From Terriglobia bacterium (GTDB taxonomy: Bacteria; Acidobacteriota; Terriglobia; Acidiferrales; UBA7541), in contig JAIQGC010000006.1 of the NCBI GenBank assembly GCA_020072805.1, positions 39,111-103,110 of the forward strand: a stretch of 64,000 nt of DNA, in the 5' to 3' direction. The notes beneath the pieces were generated by a model. The model worked only from the letters and a program-made list of their open reading frames with translations. It did no database searches and was not told the origin of the DNA. Numbering within the stretch: the stretch's first letter is position 1; each line of letters begins with the position of its first letter. Positions 34,942 through 44,439 of the stretch are shown piece by piece. Made by a program: the position numbers and the translations under genes.

Positions 34942-36039
34942 TTGCTTACTCTGCCCAAGTTCTTCTCCGGAAAACAGGCCGTGCGCCTCGCCGCGCTGGC
35001 GCCGCTCGCGGCGCTTCTCTTCTTCGCCGGTTGCAGCCAGAAATCCCAGCCGGAAGCCGGCGTGTGGGCTTCGGTCAACGGCAAGGAAATCAAGCGCGAG
35101 GAAGTGGATAAGTATTACCGCACGCGGGTGAATCCGGAAGGGCAGGAACCCTCGCAGGAAGAAGTCCTGACGCTGAAGCTCAATGTTCTGGACGAGCTGG
35201 TCAATAACGAAATTCTGCTGCAGCGCGCCAAGAAGCTGAACATGGAAGCCAGCGACGGGGAAGTGGAAGACAAATTCACGGAAATGAAAAGCCCCTTCAC
35301 CGAGGATGAATTTCAGCGCAAGCTGAAAGAGGGCGGGCTGACCGTGGACGATCTCAAGCGCGACCTGCGCCGCCAGCTTTCCATCCAGAAGCTGCTCAAC
35401 CGCGAAGTGGTCGCCAAGATTTCCATTTCCGATCAGGACGTCACCGATTTCTATAACGCCAACCGCCAGCAGTTCAATCTCCCGGAAACCCAGTTCCGCA
35501 TCGCCCAGATCGTTGTCACTCCGCGCCGCGAAGAGCAGGTGCACAACCGCAAGAACGACGACGCCGTGGGCGAAGCGGATGCCCGCCGCAAGGTGCAGAT
35601 GCTTTCTGAAAAAATCGGCGCGGGCGTGGATTTTTCCTCGCTGGCCATGGACTATTCCGAGGACCCCAATTCCTCGGCCACCGGCGGGGATCTTGGCTAC
35701 ATCCAGGAATCCGCGCTGAACAAGTCCGACCCGGCACTGAAAAAGCTGGTCCTGGGAATGAAGCCCGGGCAGGTGAGCGGGCCGATCGTCACCAAGGAAG
35801 GGTACCGCTTTCTGAAGCTCATCGCCCGCGAAGCGCCGGGCCAGCGCAATCTCGCCGATCCGCCCGTTCAGCAGACCATCCGCGAAACCCTGCGCACCCG
35901 CAAGGAACAGCTTCTGCGCGCCGCCTACCTGGCCAACGCCCGCGATGAATCGCGCGTGACCAACTATCTCGCCCAGCAGGTTCTGGAATCCGCCGGCAAA
36001 CTCCCCGGCGCGGCCAAGAGCAACGCTCCCGCAAAATAA
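34942..36039 (+). CDS. Parvulin-type peptidyl-prolyl isomerase lipoprotein (SurA/PrsA-like)
   Basis: Up to 365 residues. A hydrophobic leader ends in the lipobox FFAG-C, so the protein is a periplasm-facing lipoprotein. A SurA N-terminal-like helical region (VNGKEIKREEVDKYYRTRVNP, EILLQRAKKLNMEASDGEVEDKF) precedes one PpiC rotamase domain (about 175-300: FRIAQIVVTP, SLAMDYSEDPNSSATGGDLGYI, VSGPIVTKEGYRFLKL). It assists folding of outer-membrane proteins. The start is TTG 34942 or GTG 34981; the latter still leaves a signal peptide. Its stop abuts that of the convergent BCCP gene. Confidence 0.88.
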   Translation: MLTLPKFFSGKQAVRLAALAPLAALLFFAGCSQKSQPEAGVWASVNGKEIKREEVDKYYRTRVNPEGQEPSQEEVLTLKLNVLDELVNNEILLQRAKKLNMEASDGEVEDKFTEMKSPFTEDEFQRKLKEGGLTVDDLKRDLRRQLSIQKLLNREVVAKISISDQDVTDFYNANRQQFNLPETQFRIAQIVVTPRREEQVHNRKNDDAVGEADARRKVQMLSEKIGAGVDFSSLAMDYSEDPNSSATGGDLGYIQESALNKSDPALKKLVLGMKPGQVSGPIVTKEGYRFLKLIAREAPGQRNLADPPVQQTIRETLRTRKEQLLRAAYLANARDESRVTNYLAQQVLESAGKLPGAAKSNAPAK

Positions 36040-36540
36040 TCAGCCGACCACCGCGAGAACGTCTCCGGCGTTGACGGCTTGACCCTCTTTCACCGCCAAG
36101 CGCTCCACCACTCCCCCCTTGGGCGAGCGAATCTCATTCTGCATCTTCATCGCTTCCACCACGAGCAGGCCCTGACCGGCTTCCACGCGGTCCCCCGCCT
36201 GCGCCAGCACGCGCACAACTTTTCCGGGCATGGGGGCGAGGATCTGTTGGCGGCCTTCGGTTTCGAAAGTGCCGTGGCGGCGGCCGCGCCAGGCGCGGGG
36301 GTCGGAAATTTCGGCGGAGAATTCGTGCTCGCCGCTCTGGAGTTTGAGTCCGCCGCCGGGAGCGGGGGAAACGCGAACTTCGTGGGAGCGGCCTTCAAGA
36401 AGAATGGAATAGACGCCGGGAGAAAGTTCGAGCGCGTCGGCCGCGAGGGGCTTTCCGTCAAGGGTGAAGACGGGGCCGGAAGGAGTGTTTTCGAATTCGA
36501 CGGTGTGGAGTTTTCCCTGGAGGAGGATTTCGAATTTCAT
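36040..36540 (-). CDS. Biotin carboxyl carrier protein of an acyl-CoA carboxylase
   Basis: 166 residues: a beta-rich N-terminal region (about 1-85) and a C-terminal biotinyl domain (about 95-166) with PMPGKVVRV and the biotin attachment lysine in EAMKMQNE. The N-terminal region resembles the BT-like linker of alpha subunits, so this is the C-terminal part of an acyl-CoA carboxylase alpha chain encoded separately. Start ATG 36540. 169 nt separate it from the biotin carboxylase gene upstream; that gap carries open but unconvincing sequence. Works with the biotin carboxylase and the beta subunit at 14.3 kb. Confidence 0.9.
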   Translation of the reverse strand: MKFEILLQGKLHTVEFENTPSGPVFTLDGKPLAADALELSPGVYSILLEGRSHEVRVSPAPGGGLKLQSGEHEFSAEISDPRAWRGRRHGTFETEGRQQILAPMPGKVVRVLAQAGDRVEAGQGLLVVEAMKMQNEIRSPKGGVVERLAVKEGQAVNAGDVLAVVG

Positions 36541-36709
36541 GGGCGGGGCTCCGCGGAGGGAGAGGGATTGCGCGTGGAGGAAGGCGATTTTTCGAAAGTG
36601 TCGTTTTGCATTTTCCAGAGGGCGCAGATCTTGCGGCGCGGGCAGGGTTTTTTGCCGCCGCAGAGTTTTCTTGGCGTGTAGGAGCCGCAGAGATTGAGCA
36701 TGGCGCAGG

Positions 36710-38212
<1,503 letters not shown>

Positions 38213-38230
38213 GGGCTGTTGGCAAGAGCG

Positions 38231-38239
38231 ATTCTAACA
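38231..38239 (-). promoter_or_regulatory. Extended -10 promoter of the biotin carboxylase gene
   Basis: On the minus strand TGTTAGAAT (38239-38231) fits the extended -10 form TGnTAnAAT. A start site near 38224 would give a leader of about 12 nt before ATG 38212. Confidence 0.45.
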
Positions 38240-38313
38240 TGGGGCGGGGAGGAAACTCTCTGGCGGATACCGCTCCGTTCCTATGAGTCCACTGGAATCG
38301 GGAACGGCCTCTT

Positions 38314-38350
38314 CGCGGCGTGCGATCGGAGATATTCAGCGCCCGCGCGG
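38314..38350 (-). pseudogene. LuxR-type HTH relic 1
   Basis: A 37-bp piece whose minus-strand translation ARALNISDRT matches ARALHISDRT in the recognition helix of the PAS-LuxR regulator at 47.1-47.8 kb. DNA identity is about 85% over the stretch, and it stops abruptly at both ends. Confidence 0.5.
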
Positions 38351-38421
38351 ATGGGGTAGCCGGCCGGCATTTTTTGCACAGCCGTTCACAGATTTGCACA
38401 GAGATTCGATCAGAATTTGAT

Positions 38422-38450
38422 TGACGGCGCGAACGCGAACCATTATCTTG
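38422..38450 (+). promoter_or_regulatory. Predicted sigma-70 promoter of the tandem-repeat RNA
   Basis: TTGACG (38422-38427), 17-nt spacer, TATCTT (38445-38450). The expected start site, about 38457, coincides with the first base of the repeat array. Confidence 0.5.
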
Positions 38451-38456
38451 CGCGCC

Positions 38457-38694
38457 AGATTGAACCGGGAAGCCGAAGAACTTTACGGCTCAGTTGAGAA
38501 GGCGCAGCAAGCTTAACGGCGGTTGCGCCGCGAAATTGAACTGCGAAGCTCGAAGCCTTCACGGCTCTGTTTGGAGGGCGCGACAAGCCTAACGGCGGTT
38601 ACGCCGTCAGATGGAATCGGGAAGGTGTGTAACTTTACGGCTCAGTTTTGAGGGCGCAGCAAGCCTAACGGCGGCTGCGCCCTCACTTTTTTTG
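38457..38694 (+). ncRNA. Predicted ~238-nt RNA of three tandem hairpin units
   Basis: Three imperfect direct repeats of 73-76 nt (38458-38530, 38531-38606, 38607-38682). Each has a TT[TC]ACGGCTC segment, then a hairpin whose stem is GGCGCAGC/GTTGCGCC in unit 1, a mismatched version in unit 2 and GGCGCAGC/GCTGCGCC in unit 3, all with the conserved loop AAGC[CT]TAACGGCG. The G-U to G-C change between units keeps pairing. A promoter lies directly upstream and unit 3 is a terminator. No convincing open frame is present. I know no named RNA family with this pattern. Confidence 0.5.
38650..38694 (+). terminator. Strong rho-independent terminator closing the repeat array
   Basis: Perfect 12-bp stem TGAGGGCGCAGC/GCTGCGCCCTCA with a 13-nt loop, followed by CTTTTTTT. 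It is the third repeat unit's own hairpin. There is no plus-strand protein gene upstream for it to serve. Confidence 0.8.
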
Positions 38695-38809
38695 GCTTGG
38701 CTTTCCGCGACAACCGACGCTACCTGCAGTAAGAAATTCGCCCACTCTTCCTTCCGGTGTAAGAATGACCGTTCTGAGGCAAGCGTCGGGTGCAAGCGGA
38801 CAGCTGAGT

Positions 38810-38940
38810 CATTCCCCGCTTCGCCGCCAGCAGCATGGCCTCGAGCCGGGTGTGCGTGCCCGGCTTCTGTTTCACATGATGCAGGTGATTGCGCAGCGTG
38901 CGGCCGGAGATTTTCAGCACCCGCGTGGCTAGTCACCCGG
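38810..38940 (-). pseudogene. LuxR-type HTH relic 2 (C-terminal fragment)
   Basis: Minus-strand translation ATRVLKISGRTLRNHLHH... with THTRLEAMLLAAKRGM matches the final ~43 residues of the PAS-LuxR protein at 47.1-47.8 kb. The fragment has an in-frame stop just upstream, no PAS domain, no HTH first helix, and has lost its own stop codon, so it is a dead remnant. Its upstream end coincides with the beginning of the lower-GC segment that carries the HD-GHKL gene. Confidence 0.75.
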
Positions 38941-38987
38941 CCGGGCCCAGGCGCAAACTCAGTGCCCGAAACGTCTTAGAGTTTGCT

Positions 38988-38993
38988 TATAAT
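38988..38993 (+). promoter_or_regulatory. -10 box before the HD-GHKL ATPase gene
   Basis: Perfect TATAAT 27 nt before the ATG at 39021, in an AT-rich stretch that contrasts with its surroundings. No good -35 element is seen. Confidence 0.45.
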
Positions 38994-39020
38994 ATCACCT
39001 GTATTAGTGAGGTAGGACAT

Positions 39021-41669
39021 ATGCAGCCCTTTGAAACAGCGAGGCTTTGGAGAAGAAGTCTAGCGCGCCAGGAAGACCTAGACAAATCCGCCGAAGTCAG
39101 GGAGAGCCTAAGATCTTCGTACTTGAGGTTTAGAGAACGTGCCGCCTTGCTTGCGGCGGAGATCGCCCGCGATCTACCCGATTACACAGTCCATGACATA
39201 ACCCATATAGACGCGCTATGGCACTTGGCGGACCTGATCGCTGGGGAAGATGTCATCCTGACACCATCCGAGGCATTCGTTTTGGGCGGGGCTCTCTTGG
39301 TTCATGATCTAGGCAACGGGCTTGCGGCATATCCCGACGGGATTGCTAGTCTGCGGAGCAGTCTCATATGGGATGATGCAATCGCTCTCACCCTGAGGAA
39401 TCGATTGGGCCGCGCTCCGACAGCCGAGGAACTGCGTCACCCGAATTCTCTCGCCGAGCGGGAGGCAACGGGGGTGGTTCTGAGGCGTTTGCACGCTGAG
39501 CACGCCGAGCGCCTGGCTCTCGTTTCGTGGCTGGGTCCTGACAGCGGAGAGTCGTACTACTTGATTGAAGATTCCTTCCTACGGAATCACTTCGGCCCGC
39601 TCATCGGTCGCATTGCCCACAGCCATTGGTGGCCGGCACGCAGATTATTGTCAGAGTTTGACTTAGTTCTGGGACCACCAGCCGGTCTACCACGTGAATG
39701 GACTGTCGACCCACTAAAGCTGGCGTGTCTTCTGCGAGTGGCCGACGCAGCGCATCTCGATGGCGCGCGGGCGCCTTCTTGGCTAAAGGTCATCAGGAAA
39801 CCGCACAAGAGTTCGACAAAACACTGGGTTTTTCAGGAAAAATGCAACCAGCCTATTAGTCAGGGCGACCGGCTTCTCTTCACTTCGGTACCCTTCGGAG
39901 CGGATGAAGCCGAAGCTTGGTGGTTATGTTTCGACGCTTTGCAACTGCTTGATCGAGAACTGTCCGACGTGGATTCAATCCTTGCAGACTCCAAGCGAAA
40001 GCAATTCGCAATGAGGGGTGTTCAAGGTGCTGGGCAGGCCGATCGGTTGTGCAAATGGCTCCAAACTGATGGGTGGCTGCCCGTTGACACAAGGATCAGA
40101 GTAAGTGATGTTGCGAGCCTTGCGCGCGAACTAGGCGGCGAACAACTCTATGGAAGGAACCGGCTCGTTCCTTTGCGTGAACTGCTCCAGAATGCTTCCG
40201 ACGCGATTCGTGCGAGATCCTTCCTTCAGTCGTGGCCGCCCGAACGCGGCGAGGTCATCGTGCGCGTTGGAGCAGATAAAGAAGGACACTTCGTCGAGGT
40301 CATTGACAATGGCGTTGGTATGTCGCCGACCGTAATGGCTTCATACCTGCTGGATTTTGGCCGCTCGTTCTGGTCGGATTCCCAACTATCAGAGGAATTG
40401 CCGGGGCTGCTTGCTTCTGGGTTTGAGTCGACTGGGAAGTACGGAATCGGTTTTTTTTCTGTTTTTATGTGGAGCAAACACATCCGTGTGATCAGCCGTC
40501 GGTACAGGGATAGCCAGGCTGATACACATGTGCTCGAATTCGCGGCAGGGCTCGAGTCCCGACCTCTGCTGCGTAAAGCAACAGGTCCAGAGTGCCTCCA
40601 GGACGGTGGGACGGTCATAAGGGTTTGGGTGGAACAGGATCCAGAAGCCCCTGGAGGTGTTCTGCATTTTCCCAGGAGTAGCGGTCGCGCTGCCAAGAGA
40701 AGTCTTGCGGTCACTTGCCTTTGGATTTGCCCAGCTCTCGACACGAACTTGTTTGTTCAACACGGAAATGAGTCCAAAAATCCCGTGTTGCATGCCTCCG
40801 ACTGGACGAGTGTCTCAGATGAAGAACTGATCCGCAGGGTGGTGACGACGCACTCGGATACCGGCGATGAAATAGAGCAGAGAAGGCGGACGGATGAACT
40901 TCTTATGGCCCTCGCCTCGATGTTGCGTCCGCTGTACGATGGAGACGGAAATCTAGTTGGTCGGATGGCGCTGATCCCAAGTAGGTGGCGCAATGACTGG
41001 TCTGCTTTCGGAGTGGTAACAGTTGGCGGCCTCCGTTCCGCCAGCCTCACGGGGGTAGCCGGACTGCTTCTGGGTAGTTCGACCCGGGCGTCGAGAGACG
41101 CAGCAGTCCCAGTGGTTCCACTACCTCAATTACAGGTGTGGGCGCGTGAGCAAGAGTCGCTAGTAGTAGCCGAGACGGAAGATCCCGAAGCCTTGCTGGA
41201 GTGTGCGTCTACCGTTAGAGTCTGTGGCCCGATTCCCGAAATTTTGCCCATCGCTGAGGGACATGGTGGATTGAAAACGGCTGCCCAAATTAGGAAATGG
41301 AGACCGATTCCAAGTGAAGTTATTCTCGTTCAGGATGCGTCCCTTGCCCTGCTGCGAAGAAAGTTTGGAAAAATCGACCTTTTTCCGAACGTTCTCGCAG
41401 TAAATGTCGGGCTCCGGAGTCTTGTGTGTGGAGACTACAAAAGGCCTTTCGACTCCTGGCCCCCGGATATCGATAGATTCCATGATTTGACACTTATGGG
41501 AGCGGCGGCACAACTGGTTGCCGAGTTGTGGGGAGTTCCTTCCGGTGACCTAATGAAATTTCTGGACAAGGCTCGCGATCGTGTCGCTATTGGCATGTCT
41601 GGTGATAAGGAAGTGCGAACGAGTGCTGCAATCTTGCGAAAATCGGGCCCGAGCGCAGCCAAGAGGTAA
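39021..41669 (+). CDS. HD-domain plus Hsp90-like (GHKL) ATPase, putative defence/conflict protein
   Basis: 882 residues, start ATG 39021 with GAGG 8 nt upstream. N-terminal HD domain (about 40-250): His58-Asp59, the H95-D96 pair in LLVHDLG, H200/H202 and D242 in LLRVADAAHLD. Central Bergerat-fold ATPase (about 375-560): N-box E387/N391/D394 in LRELLQNASDA, G1 DNGVGM (429-434), G2 GKYGIGFFS (472-480). The ~320-residue C-terminus has no recognised motif. HD fused to Hsp90-like ATPase is the layout of paraMORC/HD-CE-type proteins proposed to be immune effectors. No membrane segment. Codon use is visibly less GC-biased than all neighbours, which signals recent transfer. Single gene; no toxin, methylase or nuclease beside it. 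Confidence 0.8.
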   Translation: MQPFETARLWRRSLARQEDLDKSAEVRESLRSSYLRFRERAALLAAEIARDLPDYTVHDITHIDALWHLADLIAGEDVILTPSEAFVLGGALLVHDLGNGLAAYPDGIASLRSSLIWDDAIALTLRNRLGRAPTAEELRHPNSLAEREATGVVLRRLHAEHAERLALVSWLGPDSGESYYLIEDSFLRNHFGPLIGRIAHSHWWPARRLLSEFDLVLGPPAGLPREWTVDPLKLACLLRVADAAHLDGARAPSWLKVIRKPHKSSTKHWVFQEKCNQPISQGDRLLFTSVPFGADEAEAWWLCFDALQLLDRELSDVDSILADSKRKQFAMRGVQGAGQADRLCKWLQTDGWLPVDTRIRVSDVASLARELGGEQLYGRNRLVPLRELLQNASDAIRARSFLQSWPPERGEVIVRVGADKEGHFVEVIDNGVGMSPTVMASYLLDFGRSFWSDSQLSEELPGLLASGFESTGKYGIGFFSVFMWSKHIRVISRRYRDSQADTHVLEFAAGLESRPLLRKATGPECLQDGGTVIRVWVEQDPEAPGGVLHFPRSSGRAAKRSLAVTCLWICPALDTNLFVQHGNESKNPVLHASDWTSVSDEELIRRVVTTHSDTGDEIEQRRRTDELLMALASMLRPLYDGDGNLVGRMALIPSRWRNDWSAFGVVTVGGLRSASLTGVAGLLLGSSTRASRDAAVPVVPLPQLQVWAREQESLVVAETEDPEALLECASTVRVCGPIPEILPIAEGHGGLKTAAQIRKWRPIPSEVILVQDASLALLRRKFGKIDLFPNVLAVNVGLRSLVCGDYKRPFDSWPPDIDRFHDLTLMGAAAQLVAELWGVPSGDLMKFLDKARDRVAIGMSGDKEVRTSAAILRKSGPSAAKR

Positions 41670-41745
41670 CGCGTGGCGGGTGGGCCAGCCTCCAGATAGC
41701 CAAAGGTATTCCCGGGAGACTTTCCCTGCGCCATTCGCAGTTCAT

Positions 41746-42159
41746 TCATTTCGACTTTCTAGTCGCGCGCTTTCCGGGCCTGGCTTTGATCTCTTGCGCG
41801 AAGTACCACTGATGCCCTTCGGGATCCTCGGCGCCATAGCGGCGGTGGCCGTAAAACGTGTTGTTGGGTTCTTCCAGGATCTTAGCGCGCGCCTTCCTGG
41901 CGCGTGCAAAATGCTTGTCCACATCGTGGACGATGACGTAGAGGTTCTGCGTTACGTGCCCGAGCCGCTTGGGATTCTTATACTTCGGGCCCGGACATCC
42001 CATCATGATGAGGTCGTCGCCGAGTTTCATGGAGGCGTGATTGATCTTCCCATCCGGCCCGGACATGGATGCGCCGTCCTTCCGGAAACCAAAGGCCTTG
42101 GCCAACCACTGCAGAGCGCCGCCGACGTCTTCATAGAAAAGATAGGGTGTGATGGCCAT
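41746..42159 (-). CDS. VOC-family protein (glyoxalase/PhnB-like)
   Basis: 137 residues, one vicinal-oxygen-chelate unit: MAITPYLFYEDVGGALQWLAKAFGF, then DDLIMMGCPGP and the second betaalphabeta motif with DPEGHQWYFAQ. PhnB-like proteins of this size are non-enzymatic or resistance-type dimers. The tail is basic (ARPGKRATRKSK). GC-rich codon use like the host. It is convergent with the HD-GHKL gene, and direct repeat B, with a copy of the biotin carboxylase promoter, lies about 95 nt upstream in the correct orientation. Confidence 0.82.
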   Translation of the reverse strand: MAITPYLFYEDVGGALQWLAKAFGFRKDGASMSGPDGKINHASMKLGDDLIMMGCPGPKYKNPKRLGHVTQNLYVIVHDVDKHFARARKARAKILEEPNNTFYGHRRYGAEDPEGHQWYFAQEIKARPGKRATRKSK

Positions 42160-42252
42160 GGCTACCTTTTTCCTTCCCGGCCGCAGGCTGCCGCTAGAGG
42201 ACAGAGTATAAGGCTGGCATCGTAAACCAGAGAATCATTTACAGCTTTCGTG

Positions 42253-42335
42253 CGGCGATCTCTCCGCGATTGGCGATGAGTATTTTTCGAAACAGGGGCT
42301 GTTGGCGAAAGCGATTTTAGAATGGGGGCGGGGGA
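42253..42335. repeat. Direct repeat B (copy of biotin carboxylase start and promoter)
   Basis: Second copy of the ~81-bp repeat at 38170-38250, same orientation. The start codon is lost (the ATG reads CTG) and the -10 region has changed to a TAAAAT-like form. It is not part of any gene. Confidence 0.85.
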
Positions 42336-42337
42336 AG

Positions 42338-42370
42338 TGACTCGTGATTCGTGACTCGTGATTCGTGGTT
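42338..42370. repeat. Short tandem repeat
   Basis: GTGACTCGTGATTC occurs twice in tandem followed by a decayed third partial copy (GTGGTTTGTG). Confidence 0.7.
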
Positions 42371-42378
42371 TGTGCAAA

Positions 42379-42531
42379 CAAGAGCCGGGCTCAAGAGCCT
42401 GTGTGGCAACCCGAAAATCAGTTCCTCAGCGGCTAAAGCCGCATTGGAAAGAAATCGTTTATGTCGGAGCTAAAGCTCCGACCCCCAATAAAACAAGAGT
42501 TGCCACCCAAACTCTGAAGCCCGGCCTCTTG
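42379..42531. mobile_element. 153-bp MITE-like multi-hairpin element
   Basis: Terminal inverted repeats CAAGAGCCGGGCT (42379-42391) and AGCCCGGCCTCTTG (42518-42531), an inner inverted pair GTGGCAAC/GTTGCCAC (42403-42410, 42499-42506) and two perfect central hairpins, GCGGCT-aa-AGCCGC (42429-42442) and GTCGGAGCT-aa-AGCTCCGAC (42463-42482). It folds into a branched structure and has no coding capacity. No clear target-site duplication is visible. Confidence 0.6.
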
Positions 42532-42798
42532 TATGTTGAGATTTGAGCGAAATTTGCCAAGCAGACAAGTAGCTCCGGCGGAAGAGGCCGAACGGCCACG
42601 AGGCCGGGAAGGTTTTCTTTGCGGGGTGGCAGGCAAGGAAAGAATTACGGGCGGTTGTCCGGAAGGATAATTGTGAATCGATGGCGATAGCACTTCGGGG
42701 GAAAAGGGAAGGTGGCGGGCAGAGGGGATAATGGGGCATCGGCAGGTCGAGGAATTCAATTCAACGTTACGCGGGATACGTGTCGAAGGGGAATTGCC

Positions 42799-44439
42799 AT
42801 GTTCAAGAACATGAAAATCAGGTGGCGGCTGCTCTTGGGATTTGGGCTGATGGTGCTGCTTTTGGTGGTGGTGGCCGGGGCCGGTTACCGGGGCATCGAG
42901 GCCATGAAGCAGGAGACGCTGTCGACGCTGCAGGGGGACGCGAAGCTGGCGCAGTTTGCCGCGTACACCAAAGCGACGACGCTGGAGCTGCGGCGGTTCG
43001 AAAAGGACACGTATCTGAATCTGGATGTGGCGGAAAAGCGGGAAGGCTACGTTTCCAAATGGAAGCATCAGCGCGATGAGTTCCGGTTGCAGCTGGGGGA
43101 ACTGAGCAAGAGAGTGCAAAGCGCGGAAGACCGGAAGGTCATCGGAAAGATTCAGGAGAATTTCAAGGTGTACGAGGGCGGCTACCTGGCGGTGCTGGGG
43201 AAGATCGAGGATGGGCGGATCAAGACGCCGCAAGCGGCGAATGCCGCCATTAATGAATACAAGGGGGCCATTCATCAGCTCGAGGATGACGCCGGGAAAT
43301 TGGCGGAGGATCATTTCAAGATCATGTCCGGCCGGGAGCAGGTGATGGCGGAATTCGCGCAGCGGGCGACGACGCTGATGCTCTTCGTGGTGGTCCTGGC
43401 AACGGTGGTGGCGCTGGCAATCGCGCAGTTCACCGGGCGAAGCGTGAGCCGCGCGGTGGTGGACATGACCATCCATTTGCGGGGATTGGCGGCGGGAGGC
43501 GGCGACTTGACGAAGCGAATTCCGGTGGAGAGCAAGGACGAGATCGGTGAGATGGGCGGATATCTAAACGAATTTTTGGAAAAGCTGGAAAGAATCATTG
43601 TCGAGGCGAAGGGCGGGGCGGTCTCGATGGCGGGTGCGGCGCAGCAGGTGGCGTCGGCTTCGTCGATGCTTTCGCAGGGAACCAGCGAGCAGGCGGCGTC
43701 GGTGGAAGAGACGACGTCAAGCATGGAGGAGATGAGCGCTTCGATCAATCAGAACACGGACAACAGCCGGCAGATGGAGCAGGTAGCGACGAAGGGAGCG
43801 CGGGACGCCCAGGAAAGCGGCAAGGCGGTGAAGGAGACGGTGGAGGCGATGAAGTCGATCACGGAAAAGATCGAAATCATCGACGAGATCGCTTACCAGA
43901 CGAACCTGCTGGCGCTGAACGCGGCGATTGAAGCGGCGCGGGCGGGCGAGCACGGCAAGGGCTTTGCCGTGGTGGCGACGGAAGTGCGCAAACTGGCGGA
44001 GCGCAGCCAGTCCGCAGCCAAGGAGATCAGCGCGCTGGCTTCGGACAGCGTGAAGGTGGCCGAGCATTCCGGCAAGCTGCTGGAAGAACTGGTGCCTTCG
44101 ATCCAGAAGACGGCGCAACTGGTGCAGGAAGTTTCGGCGGCTTCGCGCGAGCAATCTTCGGGAGTGAACCAGATCAACAAGGCCATGGTGCAGGTGGATC
44201 AGGCGACGCAGAGGAATGCGTCCTCGGCGGAAGAGCTTTTCAGCACGGCGGAGGAACTATCTTCGCAGGCGGATGGTTTGCAGCAGCTGATGAACTTTTT
44301 CAAGGTGAGCGAAGGCTCCGCTTCCACGGGTTTCTCCTTTCAGAAGCAGCAGGCCTCCGCGGCGCACCACGCCGCGCCGGGCGCTATACGCAACCCGCTG
44401 ACGGAGCAGGAACATAGCTTCGCGCGGTTCAAGCAGTAG
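42799..44439 (+). CDS. Methyl-accepting chemotaxis protein
   Basis: 546 residues. TM1 (about 11-30), a periplasmic four-helix-bundle ligand domain (about 31-190), TM2 (about 195-215), a HAMP domain with the [17 protein letters not shown] text (about 220-275) and the cytoplasmic signalling hairpin, whose tip reads [34 protein letters not shown]-terminal EHSFARFKQ tail; no NWETF pentapeptide. Start ATG 42799, with AAGGGG 7 nt upstream. Ligand unknown. A close paralogue lies 487 nt downstream. Confidence 0.92.
   Translation: MFKNMKIRWRLLLGFGLMVLLLVVVAGAGYRGIEAMKQETLSTLQGDAKLAQFAAYTKATTLELRRFEKDTYLNLDVAEKREGYVSKWKHQRDEFRLQLGELSKRVQSAEDRKVIGKIQENFKVYEGGYLAVLGKIEDGRIKTPQAANAAINEYKGAIHQLEDDAGKLAEDHFKIMSGREQVMAEFAQRATTLMLFVVVLATVVALAIAQFTGRSVSRAVVDMTIHLRGLAAGGGDLTKRIPVESKDEIGEMGGYLNEFLEKLERIIVEAKGGAVSMAGAAQQVASASSMLSQGTSEQAASVEETTSSMEEMSASINQNTDNSRQMEQVATKGARDAQESGKAVKETVEAMKSITEKIEIIDEIAYQTNLLALNAAIEAARAGEHGKGFAVVATEVRKLAERSQSAAKEISALASDSVKVAEHSGKLLEELVPSIQKTAQLVQEVSAASREQSSGVNQINKAMVQVDQATQRNASSAEELFSTAEELSSQADGLQQLMNFFKVSEGSASTGFSFQKQQASAAHHAAPGAIRNPLTEQEHSFARFKQ

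Larger units (their letters stand above)
42160..42798. other. Intergenic region upstream of the first chemoreceptor
   Basis: 639 nt. It holds direct repeat B, the short tandem repeat and the MITE-like element listed separately. From 42532 to 42798 I see no gene; the chemoreceptor promoter should be here but no convincing hexamer pair stands out. Confidence 0.6.

Noticed and set aside
36541..36709. Possible small gene between biotin carboxylase and BCCP
   Set aside because: Open but with no start/ribosome site pair and low-complexity translation; treated as spacer.
38511..38670. GCYTAAC in each hairpin unit resembles the RYYYAAC box of integron attC sites
   Set aside because: No matching GTTRRRY box follows at attC-like spacing, and no integrase or cassette genes are present.
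38457..38694. CRISPR array
   Set aside because: Only three imperfect units of ~75 nt, no unique spacers between identical repeats, and no cas genes.
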